From Amoebidium appalachense (lineage: Eukaryota > Ichthyosporea), in contig CAVNZM010000019.1 of assembly GCA_963693365.1 (NCBI GenBank), positions 124,001 through 188,000 on the forward strand: a DNA stretch of 64,000 nt. Direction: 5' to 3'. Of the stretch, positions 32,892 through 43,303 are shown piece by piece. Positions within the stretch are counted from its first letter, which is position 1, and each line of letters begins with the position of its first letter. Under the pieces are notes generated by a model. The model had not been told where the DNA came from. It was given only the letters and a program-made list of their open reading frames with translations, and made no database searches. A program made the translations under genes and the position numbers.

Positions 32892-34204
32892 ATGGCTTCC
32901 ACCTATGCCATCTACGAGCGCCTCAACATTGCTGGCGCCCGCGAGGCCGGTTTCCCCCCATCTCCCCCGAGCTTGAGCAGCTGCTGGGCACCGTGGGAGA
33001 TGACGTGGTGGCCAAGGTGCTGCGCTTCCTCGACCCGTTCCTGGTGGAAACTACCGAGACCATCTCCGGGCGCGCTATCTACCAGCTGCTGGGGTATGGT
33101 CGCTATGACGACTTCACAAGAACCATGTTCAAGGGGCGCAATGGGATCCATCCTGAGGTTCCGGTGGGGCACTACCATGTCATTGAGATGGAGGTAAGCC
33201 TAAGGGTGATTCTGTTGTGATAAGCGCATCGCGTGACATCATCATTTCCCGGCACGGTGCCGGAAAAAGATTGATTGGTTGTAAGCGCATCGCGTGACAT
33301 CATCTTTTCCCGGCACCGTGCCGGAAAAAGATTGATTGGTTGTAAGCGCATCGTGTGACGTCATCGCTACCCCGGAAAAGTTTGAGTGGTTGCCGGTATC
33401 GATAGCTAACGCGTGTGGTTGATTTTGCAGAGCGGCAACCGAGGCCGCCCGGGACAGGATCACTTGTTGACACCCAGGGGCTTTCGCATTGCTGCTGCTA
33501 GGTCGACAGGTCTCCTGGGCAGTGTTGTCTGTGTGTGGGCCACTGGGGTCATAGAGGCCTTTGCCCATCTGGCCAACACCCACAAGGACGAGGCCGTTGC
33601 CGCCCTGCATGCCACCCTCACTGTCGCAGAGGCCCGCGCATGCGAAGCCGAGGCCCGGGCAGCCCTGTTGTCGGCCACCCTGGAGAAGACCGACGAGTGG
33701 TACGAGAAGACCGCGGAGCTCCTGGACTCCGCCAACGAGCGCCTTGCCATCTATGAGGGCGACAACGAGCACCCCCAGCGCATCGTGTCCCTGCGCCCCG
33801 GCACCTCGCCCAACAGCCGCTGCATGGAGACGGACTACGGGCGGGAGCTGGCGCGCAAGGTGTTCCACGACGCTGCCGTGCTGCTGTGGCGCTCCCACGA
33901 GGGGTTCGAGCACCTGTACGACCCCGCCTATTGGAACTGGCTCATCAAGTCGCACATGAACGTGGATCCCGACCAGGCTGTGTACCGCTCGCACATCAAC
34001 CTGTACACGGCACTCTGCAAGGCGGCCTACACCTTCCACGGTGTGCCCAAGGTCACCCACCTGACCTACAACCAGCTCTATGCCGTGCTTCGTGTTTTTG
34101 CGCGCATGGGCGTCTGCCTGGTGCAGAAGGCCGAGCTGGAGCTTGTGTTTGGTGACCAGCTGGACAAGTACGCACAGACCACCCTGGACAAGTTTATGGC
34201 CTAA
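32892..34204 (+). CDS. Spliced MSV199/Bro-like protein, gene A third copy (exons 32892-33193, 33431-34204), frameshift in exon 1
   Basis: Exon 1 matches the other gene A copies but has one C fewer in the run at about 32954-32959, which shifts frame after residue 22. The rest of the exon is open in the +1 frame. Donor GTAAGC at 33194 and acceptor TTGATTTTGCAG ending at 33430 join in phase to exon 2 (257 codons): GRPGQDHLLTPRGF, an Ala/Glu coiled coil (about 60 residues), then a C-terminal domain with LTYNQLYAVLRVFARM. Expected product about 358 residues. The single-base loss in a C-run could be a sequencing error; otherwise the gene is inactive. Confidence 0.6.
33222..33380 (+). repeat. Minisatellite in intron of gene A third copy
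   Basis: About two and a half tandem copies of a ~61-base unit (TAAGCGCATCGCGTGACATCATC...CCGGAAAAAGATTGATTGGTTG) fill most of the 237-nt intron. The unit includes a CGGCACGGTGCCG palindrome. Confidence 0.8.
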
Positions 34205-34576
34205 GAGATATGCATTGTGGGAAGGCATTGCACATATGCGTTTTTGATGTATTGTATGATATGGCTTCTAAATGATATGATATGTTGCTAATTTTCTTTC
34301 ATGCATATGTCTAGAACCTGGTTGTAAAAGGCACGACTAAAGCCAAAAATAGGGAGAATGGGAGCGCATGGCGTTACTATGTTAACACAGACATACACAG
34401 ACATACACACAACACTTAAACGCCATACACACTCACACACACACACATACACACGCGCCACACACATCACACACCCACCCACACACAACACAAACGCACA
34501 TCACACATACACACACCACACATACACACGCGCACACACAGCACACACCACACACACACACCCACACACCCACACA

Positions 34577-34625
<49 letters not shown>

Positions 34626-34726
34626 ACGCGCACACACACACACACACCCACACACACACACACCCACACCACACACACACACACACACCCCCCCCCACCC
34701 CCACCCCACACACCCACACAATCCCA

Positions 34727-34764
<38 letters not shown>

Positions 34765-34989
34765 CCCACACACACACAACACTTAAACACACATACACAC
34801 ACGCACACACACACGCACACACCCACACACACACACACTTAAACACACATACACACACACACGCACACACACACGCACACACATGAGACAGCTAGGACAG
34901 AGACTCTGCACACACACTTATTGTGAGCGCTCAGCGCTCGTTTATTTTCTATGCCGACGCGAGTTGACAAACTCGACGCCGGACCAGTC
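34205..34989. repeat. CA-rich tract without genes
   Basis: From about 34380 to 34885 the sequence is an imperfect (CA)n array with CACGCG, ACACCC and TTAAAC interruptions. A TTTATT at about 34939 is the poly(A) signal (minus strand) for the gene at 34990-35346. No gene. Confidence 0.85.
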
Positions 34990-35346
34990 CTAGTTGGCAT
35001 CAGCATCCACAGGCGTAGGCTTGACGCGCTTGGAGGGCTTCTTGCTGGGCGGCGGGCGGACGTCCTCGGTGGCATCGCGCTTCTCGGGCTTGCCCTTGGG
35101 TGGCGCAGTCAGCCTGGCCTGCAGCTGCATGATGCGGTAGAGCACCTCCAGACTCTCCTTGTAGTCGCGGTAGGAGCCGTGCTTGAGGTCCTCGCCGAAG
35201 CCGGTCAGCGAGAGGGGTGGGAGAGCAGGCGGCGGGGCCAGGCTGGGCAGGCTGGGGAGGTCCGGCAGCGGTGGTAGAGTTGAGAAGTCGAAGAGGGGGC
35301 AGCCGGGGGTGTTGAGCGAGGGCGCGGGAGTAGTTTGGGCGGCCAT
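34990..35346 (-). CDS. Small Pro/Lys-rich protein with nuclear-localisation-like tail
   Basis: A 118-residue protein. The first about 50 residues are Pro/Leu-rich (LPPLPDLPSLPSLAPPPALPPL). A short helical segment follows (YRDYKESLEVLYRIMQLQARL), and then a basic tail (PPPSKKPSKRVKP) fitting a nuclear localisation signal. The start is supported by an upstream region shared with no other frame. Family unknown. Confidence 0.5.
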   Translation of the reverse strand: MAAQTTPAPSLNTPGCPLFDFSTLPPLPDLPSLPSLAPPPALPPLSLTGFGEDLKHGSYRDYKESLEVLYRIMQLQARLTAPPKGKPEKRDATEDVRPPPSKKPSKRVKPTPVDADAN

Positions 35347-35438
35347 GTTGAACTTGCTGCTCGGAGCGCGGCTGTTGCGGCTGATGTTGCAGGTTTCATT
35401 GGATGTGCAGACTGACGACTGAGCGGCCGAGCGCGCGC

Positions 35439-35645
35439 TTATGTACCCGGCGGCAGGTAGCGGTAGGTGCGAAAGATGACCTCCTTTCCGCTCGAATTGT
35501 CGATGACCGGCTCGCGAGGTGCCATGGCCTCCACATTGCTGATCCAGAAGGTGTCGTCATTTTCCGGAACACCCAGCTCCCTCCACACGGAGTAGGCAAT
35601 AAACGCAAGCAGAAGCACCGTCCAGACCCGGTTGCCAGACTCCAT
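35439..35645 (-). CDS. Small single-pass membrane protein
   Basis: 68 residues with a hydrophobic helix at about 7-20 (VWTVLLLAFIAYSVW) and a hydrophilic C-terminal domain (ENDDTFWISNVEAMAP...VIFRTYRYLPPGT). An N-terminal anchor with a C-terminal ectodomain is typical of small virion membrane proteins; the role is unknown. Confidence 0.5.
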   Translation of the reverse strand: MESGNRVWTVLLLAFIAYSVWRELGVPENDDTFWISNVEAMAPREPVIDNSSGKEVIFRTYRYLPPGT

Positions 35646-35762
35646 GCATGCACAGCGGGATTATTTGGCCTCTGCGGGTTGCATACGTGCGTTTTGGGAG
35701 CGGGAGTAGGAAGGTTCGCGAAGGTGTTGCATCGTCATTTCTTGGTAGGATGAGGTTGGAAA

Positions 35763-35930
35763 AGGGCGTCAGCGAACAAGCGCCACCTTACGCACTGGAA
35801 GCTGGAAAATTCCAGAAAGCACAGGCTGGCTGTGATTGGAGGGCGTCAGCGAATAAGCGCCACCTTACGCACTGGAAGCTGGAAAATTCCAGAAAGCACA
35901 GGCTGGCTGTGATTGGAGACGTAAGGAACG
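35763..35930 (+). repeat. Two tandem ~77 bp promoter repeats
   Basis: The unit GGCGTCAGCGAAYAAGCGCC...GGCTGGCTGTGATTGGAG occurs twice upstream of the KilA-N gene at 36069. A third copy lies at about 37746-37821 before the paralogue at 37964. Each unit contains an ATTGG box and a TGGAAAATTCCAG palindrome. Probable promoter elements of the KilA-N pair; a TATATAA box is at 35995-36001. Confidence 0.75.
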
Positions 35931-36068
35931 AATGGGCGGAGGGCGCATGACCAGGGATCGTGCGTGTCAATTCTTGTGTGAGCCACCCCGCTACTATATA
36001 AACCTAATGTGCGCCTGGATGCTTCATTCTGCTATCAAGTACCGAACGAACAAACAACCTACGCAAAC

Positions 36069-37466
36069 ATGGAGTTCGACATGAACGTCGCTGTGCCCAA
36101 GGACGAGGTGGTCGCTGCCTCCCCACACCCGGCAACCCCTGCCTACCCCGCGTTCAAGGAGGTGCGCGCCCCGCCCGCCATGGACTTCGGCGACAAGGTG
36201 CTGACCGTGACCACCACCTACCCCAACGGGCACGTCTACTTCAACGGCACCATGCTGTGCAACGTGGGGCGCGAGTACAACACCGAGAAGGCGGGGGATG
36301 GCGCGGAGAAGAAGGTGGATGTGGAGCAAGAACATGGTGAAAACGTAAGATACAAAAAAAAAAGACTTTCCTTTGGCCAACTGCGCATCGATGACGTCAT
36401 CGACACCACCAACTCCAAGAAGAAGTCCGGGGACCCAGCGCTGCGCGGCACCTTCGTTCACATCGCGCTGTTCCCGGCGCTTGCCCGCTACGTCTCCACC
36501 GACTTTGCCGTGCACACGGACGCACTGCTCTCGCGCATGTTCACGGGCGACTACACGGTGCTGGCGGACGTCATCGACATCTGCGACAGCTACAACGGGG
36601 CCACCACCAGCAAGATGGCCATCGACATGGACGAGGTGCGCGCTGCCCGGGCGGACACGGGTGAGCAGATGCTGGGCATGCTGACGTCGTTCTTCGACAG
36701 CAAGTTCATGCCGCTGCTCAAGGAGAAGAACGACACCATCAAGGATAAGAACCTCACCATCGACCTGCTGAACATGGCCGTGCGTGAGAGCAAGGAGCTG
36801 GTGATGCAGCACAAGGAGCTGGACAAGCAGAAGACGCTGATGCTGCAGCAGGCCACACAGATCAACGTGGCCCTCATGGAGCAGTTCGAGAGCGACCCCA
36901 ACACCCTCAACAAGCGCGTGTTGCCCAGCAGCCCCGACGGCTGCACGCTGGACGGGTACCCCCACCTGCGCGTGCGCCTGCTCAACCTCGGCAACAGCAT
37001 CGTGGCGGCACTGTTCAAGGGCAGCACGGTGGGCCCGACCACTCTGTACCAGCAGTTTGTCGAGGGGATACTCAACGTACAGGTGCTGGGACACGTCGTC
37101 GAGGACAGCGTGAACACGGTGATGGCGAGGTCGGTGCTGGCGGGCGCCATCAAGCTGCGAGCGGGGGCCTCGTGGGGCCGCAAGGTGAAGTACTGCACCG
37201 AGATCACCGCACGGATGGCCTACACGGTGGTGTACAACACGGAGGCATGGTTTGCCGAGAAGATGCCCGAGATCAGCCAGACGTGCAGTTTCTACCGTAC
37301 TAGGGTTCTGTTTGAAAAGGAGTTTCCGGGCATCAAGCCCCTAGACATAGAGGAAGAGCTTGAGCTCGTCCCCAAACCACGTACTAGACGTGTGAGGCGC
37401 ACTGCTGTGCCCAAGAAATTCGACAGACGTGCGCAGTGCGCAGAGGCAGAGAAACAAAGCATGTAG
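36069..37466 (+). CDS. KilA-N domain protein 1
   Basis: A 465-residue protein. Residues about 40-160 form a KilA-N domain (YPNGHVYFNGTMLCN...RGTFVHIALFPALARYVSTDFAVHTDALLSRMF). A coiled coil lies at about 200-285. The C-terminal domain (about 290-440) has KYCTEITARMAYTVVYNTEAWFAE...KEFPGIKPLDIE and is shared with gene A exon 2. The ATG at 36069 follows a TATA box by about 70 bases. KilA-N proteins bind DNA in phages and large DNA viruses; the function here is unknown. Residues about 82-103 differ from the paralogue, where a stop or intron lies. Confidence 0.75.
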   Translation: MEFDMNVAVPKDEVVAASPHPATPAYPAFKEVRAPPAMDFGDKVLTVTTTYPNGHVYFNGTMLCNVGREYNTEKAGDGAEKKVDVEQEHGENVRYKKKRLSFGQLRIDDVIDTTNSKKKSGDPALRGTFVHIALFPALARYVSTDFAVHTDALLSRMFTGDYTVLADVIDICDSYNGATTSKMAIDMDEVRAARADTGEQMLGMLTSFFDSKFMPLLKEKNDTIKDKNLTIDLLNMAVRESKELVMQHKELDKQKTLMLQQATQINVALMEQFESDPNTLNKRVLPSSPDGCTLDGYPHLRVRLLNLGNSIVAALFKGSTVGPTTLYQQFVEGILNVQVLGHVVEDSVNTVMARSVLAGAIKLRAGASWGRKVKYCTEITARMAYTVVYNTEAWFAEKMPEISQTCSFYRTRVLFEKEFPGIKPLDIEEELELVPKPRTRRVRRTAVPKKFDRRAQCAEAEKQSM

Positions 37467-37963
37467 TGGGGGGAAGGGGGATCCAGACATTCATTTGTGT
37501 TCATGTTTACCTAAAACTTGCATCAATACATAGACATTTGGCAATATAAGAAGGACAATATATGACTGTAAAAAGGCAAATAAAGACTTTGCAAAAAACA
37601 ATTAAAAACGCACTACATTATTCTTTTGCTGCGGGGCCGGCGTTTTGAGCGGGAGAGGGGCGCGAGGCATCGTCAGAGGATAGGTCCGACCGCCACCCGC
37701 ATAGGAAGCTGGAAAATCCAGAAAGCACGCTGGCTGTGATTGGAGGGCGCAGCGAACAAGCGCCACCTTACGCACTGGAAGCTGGAAATTCCAGAAAGCG
37801 CAGGCTGGCTGTGATTGGAGACGTAAGGAACGAATGGGCGGAGGCAATGCGCCAATGCGCAACAACCTACTTGTGAGCCACCCCGCCACTATATAAAGCC
37901 AATGTGCGCCTGGATGCTTCATTCTGCTTTCAAGTACCGATCGAACAAACAACCTACGCAAAC
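37467..37963. other. Intergenic region with third promoter repeat
   Basis: Contains AATAAA at about 37578, a copy of the 77-base promoter unit (37746-37821) and a TATATAA box at 37891-37897 for the gene at 37964. No gene. Confidence 0.6.
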
Positions 37964-39502
37964 ATGGAGTTCGACATGAACGTCGCTGCGCCCAAGGAGG
38001 AGGTGGTCGCTGCCTCCCTACAGCCGGCAACCCCTGCCTACCCTGCGTTCAAGGAGGTGCGCGCCCCGCCCGCCATGGACTTCGGCGGCAAGGTGCTGAC
38101 CGTGACCACCACCTACCCCAACGGGCACGTCTACTTCAACGGCACCATGCTGTGCAACGTGGGGCGCGAGTACAACACCGAGAAGGCGGATAGGGATGGG
38201 GCCGAGAAGCAGGTGGCGTAGTGGAAGGTGCGCCATGCTGGGCTCATCAACAAGGTCCTGACCAAGATCAACGAACCAATCAGAGGAATCCTGTCAAATG
38301 CCAGGATTCCTCCCATTGGTCAACTGCGCATCGATGACGTCATCGACACCTCGAATGCCAAGAAGAAGACCGGCGACCCAGCGCTGCGCGGCACCTTCGT
38401 TCACATCGCGCTGTTCCCGGCGCTTGCCCGCTACGTCTCGACGGACTTTGCCGTGCACACGGACGCACTGCTCTCGCGCATGTTCACGGGCGACTACACG
38501 GTGCTGGCGGACGTCATCGACATCTGCGACAACTACAACGGGGCCACCACCAGCAAGATGGCCATCGACATGGATGAGGTGCGCGCTGCCCGGGCGGACC
38601 CTTCGAACGGCTTCCTCGATGCCATGCGCAGCTTCTTCGACAGCACCGTCAAGCCTATCATCGAGGAGAAGGACAACACCATTCGCGAGCTCAAGCGCAC
38701 CTTCACCGAGATGCAGGAAGGCCAGGCCCAGGCCCTTGCTCTTGTGAAGGATGGTTATGAAAAGCAGATCGCCGTGTACGACGCCACCATGCGCGAGAAG
38801 GACACCATGCTACGCGAGAGGTCCCTCATGCTGGCACAAGCTAACCAGACCATTGCCCAGGCCAACCAGACCATCGCTGAGCGCTCCCGTGTCAACCAGG
38901 CCCTGATGGAGCAGTTCGACTCCGATCCCAATACCATCAACCCACGCGTGCTCCCCACCGATGCAGACAAGTCCACGCTCAACGGCTACCCGCACCTCCG
39001 TGCACGCCTGAGCAACCTGCCCATCAGCATCGTCGGTGCGCTGTTTAACGGCGAGACCAAGGGGGCCATTGAGCTGGTGCAGGAGTTCACTAACAGCGTG
39101 CTCAACGTGGACGTGCTGGTGGCGTGCACCCGGCGCACTGTAAACACGCTCACAGCGCGCGGTGCCATCCAGAACGCCATCAAACTGCGTGCCGAGGCGT
39201 GGGGCACGCCTGTCCGCTACTGCACGGAGATCACGGCACGCCAGGCGTTCACGGTCATAAGCAACACGGAGATGTGGATGGGTGACAACATGCCACACAT
39301 TCTAGCGACCCATGGTTACGGCAACCTGCGTGCCATGATGGAGCGCCAGTTTCCGGGCATCAAGCCGCTGACGGTCGAGGGTGTGACGCTTGAGGTAGTC
39401 CCCAGGCCGAAAAGGGCTAGGGCAGCGGGGGGGAGGCGTAACCGTGGGCGCAAACAGTCTGGGTCCCGCAGATCAACACAAGATGCCAGTGTCTGCATGT
39501 AG
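37964..39502 (+). CDS. KilA-N domain protein 2 with in-frame stop or short intron
   Basis: Paralogue of 36069-37466 with the same architecture: KilA-N, longer coiled coil with QANQTIAQANQTIAE, C-terminal domain with RYCTEITARQAFTVISNTEMW, and a basic tail. A TAG at 38219-38221 interrupts the frame, but the same frame reopens and continues to 39502. A possible intron at 38218-38304 (GTAGTG donor, GCCAG acceptor, 87 nt) would remove the stop and keep frame. It falls exactly where the two paralogues lose similarity. Otherwise this is a pseudogene or a readthrough case. Confidence 0.6.
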
Positions 39503-40029
39503 TGTTGAAACGTGCGTTGTTCAGGGGGGGGGGGGGGGTAGTGTTGTACTGAAGTTTGTCTGGTTCGTGTGTAGTGTGTGTGTGTGTGGGGGGGGGGGGT
39601 TCTAGGCTGCGACAATGATATTTGTTAAGATGTTTTTTCTTGGTCATACATTCGAGAAGGTAAATAGTTTTTAGAGGAAAGTTTATTCATGTCCAATTTG
39701 TAGATGGTTCTGTTAGTTCTGTTAGATATAGCAATTACACGGATGTAAAGTAATAGTCCTCTTGTAACTGTGAATATGAAATCTTAATATATGAAATAAT
39801 CCAAATACATACACTGAATTTATGTCAACGAATTGAATTGAATAAAGTACAATTCAACATTCAAAATTCTGATGTATATTCACAACAACCAACAATCAAA
39901 GCAAAGAGACAAGCCCATGTGAACATGTCCAACCCCATCATCTGGCCAAGCACATCACAACGGTAGGTTCACGGCTATATATGTACGCAGCACATTCATA
40001 TGTTATGATATATGTCTTTCTCAAGCCAT
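39503..40029. other. AT-rich intergenic region with G-runs
   Basis: Two G-runs (39523-39538 and 39589-39598) around a short (TG)n, then AT-rich sequence with CAATTGAATTGAATAAAG-like repeats. No gene. Confidence 0.6.
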
Positions 40030-41702
40030 TCAATCGAATTCATTTGGTGGAGTGGCATTTGCAAGTTTCGTGTAGTCGACCAAGTAAGCCTTGTTTCGCG
40101 GGTGTGGATATTCGCCGTTTAGGCGCACAGGATAATGTCCATTCGGGGGGGAAACCGAACGCCCCAACACGTGCTTGAGCGCGGCGCCGAGTTTTTTCTG
40201 GCCGGGAATCCTTCTGTCGATGTTGTTTGCAGCGGCCCAGCGCCGCAGCAGCGCAACAAACGTCGTGGTTGTCATGTACATACCCTCGTAGTCATCCCAA
40301 TCCTCGCACACCTCCTCGCGCCTCCCCATGTCGTGGAAGAACTCATACTCAACCGGAAGGGGGTCTGTGAGGTCCTGAAGCCTGCGCTTGAGTCCGGTCA
40401 TAGGCGGCAGGATGCGTACACGATCATTGAGGTCGATCCGCATGAGGTAGTGGTAGAGATGCTCTAGCCCCGATGCATCTCCCTCGGTGTAGGCGGCTGC
40501 CAGCTCGTTGAAGTAGTCGTGATCCCCAACCCTGGCAGGGGATACCTCCATGCACGCGTAGCGGCGGTCTGTCCGGGACACGGGAATGGGGTGCTCCTCG
40601 TTGCTGAGCAGGATCCAGCGCTCACACGACTTGATGGTAGTAACGGGCAGTCCCTTTCTCTCCATGGACATCCTGTCGTCCGTGATGAGTGTCTTGAGGT
40701 GGTTGGGGATGCGGTGACTCTTGCCATAGGTGACCTATGGAAACAGGACGTGTTAGCATGATCTGCTTCATATGAATCTACACCCCCACCCCCCAAACAA
40801 CATATGCATGCGCTTCCAGTGTGTGCATCCGAGCATGGCGCGCGTGTGTGTAGCGCTTCTAAAGAGATGGGTCTTGGGCGCTTCTTCATGTGTGTGTGTG
40901 CGCTAATCCAATTAGCACACAGGCTTCTCACCTCGTTACACAGGACCAGCAGCTTGAACGAATAGCCCTCATTGAACCTCGTGTCGATCCGGTGCTCGTT
41001 CTCGACGGTGCCAACCAGGTGCATGCCTAGCATCTGCTTGATGATCGTGCAGAACACATCCTTGCCTGTGCCCTCAATGGAGCGCAGCAGCAACCCGCAC
41101 TGGGGCTTGCGCTCCGGCACCTGGACAAGGTGAGCGAGCCACTGCATCAGGAAGTCGAACAAGCGCTCGTCGCGGTTGCAGATGATGTACTTGGTGTGGT
41201 AGAGGAAGCGCTGCAGTTTCTCTTCCTCGATTTCAAAGTTCTCGCGGTAGCGAAAGCGAAAACCTGGAAACATGTTGAAAACGCGGTTGAGGCTGTGCAA
41301 GTAGATGTCCCTGCGCACACCGGTTCTTGGCTCGGGGTCGGAGGGGTCGAAGACAAGATGGGCATAGGTGAGCCGGCGGCCACTGGAGAGGTAAAGGGTG
41401 CCGCGCAGGGGTGGCTGGGGGTCCCCGTCTTCGTTTGGGGGCTGTGGAAACTCAAAGGCCTCGAGAAATACGCGGACCTGGTCACGTGTCTTGAGCTCAA
41501 ACGTAACAGGGAGGCCGTCGATGTTGCGCGTTTTGTGGATGAATGCATTGGGGGTTGCTACATAGGCAATGTGCTTGCTGATGTAGTCGCACACCTCTTG
41601 TTCGCTCCATGCATGTCTGCTCCTGCACACATCGGGATGGAGAAAATCATCGGCGTTGTCACCAAGGTCGTGTGTCGCCTCAAACCTGGCAAAGTAATCC
41701 AT
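40030..41702 (-). CDS. Spliced SF3 helicase (D5/DUF5906-like), third type (exons 40932-41702, 40030-40734)
   Basis: Exon 1 (257 codons) ends LLVLCNEV at a GTGAGA donor (40931). Acceptor TTTCCATAG ends at 40735, and exon 2 (234 codons plus stop) continues in phase 0, giving 491 residues. The P-loop is SIEGTGKD. The FPQPPNEDG, FDPSDPEPRTG and WILLSNEEHPIPV segments align with the other three helicases. The C-terminus has a winged-helix-like part (TTTTFVALLRRWAAANN...KKLGAALKHVLG). It is more diverged than the arm copies. The intron splits the Walker B region, so splicing is needed for activity. The 197-nt intron includes a C-run and AGCGCTT motifs. Confidence 0.75.
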
Positions 41703-42031
41703 CTTGGACACATACACTCCACACAGCAAACTGCGTGTGTGAGCTGTGCTGTTTGTGACGGTTCTTGAACTCTGACAGAACTTTTGAAAAGTGTGCCGGA
41801 ATTCTATTGGTGAATTGAAGAGCAGGTAGGAATCCGACAGCCCATTGGTCCGAAAATTTGGCCTGATGCGATTGGCCAGAAAATCGAGCCAATCGTTTCT
41901 CGCATTCCTTTCTGCTCTCACTCAGATCACCAAGTGACCAGCTGGAACCGCGAGCTTATAACAAGCAACAACTGAGCGTGTGTCTAACACGTCCTTCCTC
42001 TGTCCCCCTCCTGTACCTCAAACCCACCAAC
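41703..42031. promoter_or_regulatory. Divergent promoter region between helicase and KEN-box gene
   Basis: Several CCAAT/ATTGG boxes (about 41810, 41844, 41872, 41890) and a CTTATAAC TATA-like box at about 41954 precede the plus-strand gene at 42032. Confidence 0.5.
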
Positions 42032-42355
42032 ATGCCGAAAATCATCATACTGCGCTGGCGCTGGCGCATTGTCTTCCAAGGCAGCGCCTCCCCCTGGCAC
42101 AGCGGCACAGTTGTAATGCCAGCTCCACAGGCCACCCCCCCTGTTCTCCTCCCACCACCAGCCCGTGTTTTACGTCGTCAGAGGCCGTTCACGCGTCCAT
42201 GCACCAAGACCGTGGCCATATGGCGCCCAGTGCCCCTGCCCGACCCCACCCCGGACCAGCGCGAGTGCAACAAGGAGAACATCCCCCCAGGTGGCCCGGG
42301 ATGTGCGTGTGTTCACTGTCTGCACGAAGCACAGCAGACACAGGCCAACCAATAA
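42032..42355 (+). CDS. Small basic protein with KEN-box motif
   Basis: 107 residues, Arg/Pro-rich, with a C-terminal ECNKENIPPG segment and a CACVHC pair. KENxxP is the consensus for KEN-box degrons recognised by the APC/C activator CDH1. The stop overlaps AATAAA (42350-42355). Family unknown. Any role as APC/C substrate or inhibitor is inference, since a three-residue core can occur by chance. Confidence 0.5.
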   Translation: MPKIIILRWRWRIVFQGSASPWHSGTVVMPAPQATPPVLLPPPARVLRRQRPFTRPCTKTVAIWRPVPLPDPTPDQRECNKENIPPGGPGCACVHCLHEAQQTQANQ

Positions 42356-42463
42356 ACGCAGCCAGACTGTGTGTGGCAAAGACACTGATTTGAATAGACA
42401 CAAACCATGCCCACCCACACCCCTCTGTGGTGTTGTAGATAATGATGACCTATCGCATGCACG

Positions 42464-43210
42464 ATGGGGCTTAGCGAGGCAAACTACTATGCTGGTCTGG
42501 TGTCGTTTGGGACGTTAATGCTTTTACTGTATGAACTTCGCATGCCCCGCTTTCAGTACCGGGACTTTCTTGACCTCATGGTGGTTCTTGATTCGCTGGC
42601 CTTTCTGGTGTTCTATATTGCAAGCACACATGAAGGATGCTCTGCCTACAATGCGTATCTTGCTGCTGACCTTCTGTGGTGCTTCAAGGACGCGTGCAAG
42701 TATGCATACATCATAGACCACGCATGTTCGCTGTCCCAGTTGCATGTTGCATGGCTCGACCTTGCTGTGTTTTTGACTTCCTCGGTGCTCTATCTGGTCT
42801 TTGTTATATACACATATGTTCTGCCGACACAGTGCCATGTACCTCCACATCACAATGCTGTCTCCCTTGTAGTTCTGTACTGCTTTTGGACGACAGTGTG
42901 TATTGCCTCGGTGGCCATGCTGTTTGCGCGCTTCTCATATCTGTGGTCTAATCGCCACCTGCTTATTGGTGAGAGGTCTCGTGGACTCTGCTGGCAGGTG
43001 CTGGTGGGCTCCACAGCGACAGCGCTTGCAACAATGGCCACTGCAGCGGCCACATCGTTTTCAGTTTCGAGAACCATTGGGACGTCCGTTATTGACTGTG
43101 CGAATCTACTGTTTGTGTTTTCACAACTGATGCTCTTTGTGGGCCACGACCGTGGTGATCTTGCCGAGCTCAAGGCGCGTGAGCCATTCCAGTCACAAGC
43201 TCGCTGCTGA
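42464..43210 (+). CDS. Seven-transmembrane protein 1
   Basis: A 248-residue protein with seven hydrophobic helices at about residues 8-25, 35-53, 64-86, 94-120, 131-157, 175-198 and 206-227, with short loops and no signal peptide. No DRY or NPxxY motif is seen, so it is not a class A GPCR by motif. It lies in a cluster with an RGS protein (44189) and a second 7TM protein (44460), which suggests a receptor-like role in G-protein signalling. A transporter or structural membrane protein is an alternative. Confidence 0.6.
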   Translation: MGLSEANYYAGLVSFGTLMLLLYELRMPRFQYRDFLDLMVVLDSLAFLVFYIASTHEGCSAYNAYLAADLLWCFKDACKYAYIIDHACSLSQLHVAWLDLAVFLTSSVLYLVFVIYTYVLPTQCHVPPHHNAVSLVVLYCFWTTVCIASVAMLFARFSYLWSNRHLLIGERSRGLCWQVLVGSTATALATMATAAATSFSVSRTIGTSVIDCANLLFVFSQLMLFVGHDRGDLAELKAREPFQSQARC

Positions 43211-43303
43211 TTGGGCGGCCTCATGCTTAAAAGGCCGCGCTCCTGTCTGCCCAGTGTCAGATCAACAACCACAAACACACATGCGAGTTGCACAAGTTTC
43301 ATC

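Noticed and set aside
36024-37094. 356-residue minus ORF antisense to KilA-N protein 1
   Set aside because: A Val/Leu/His-rich shadow of a GC-rich gene; the plus strand carries the recognised KilA-N domain.
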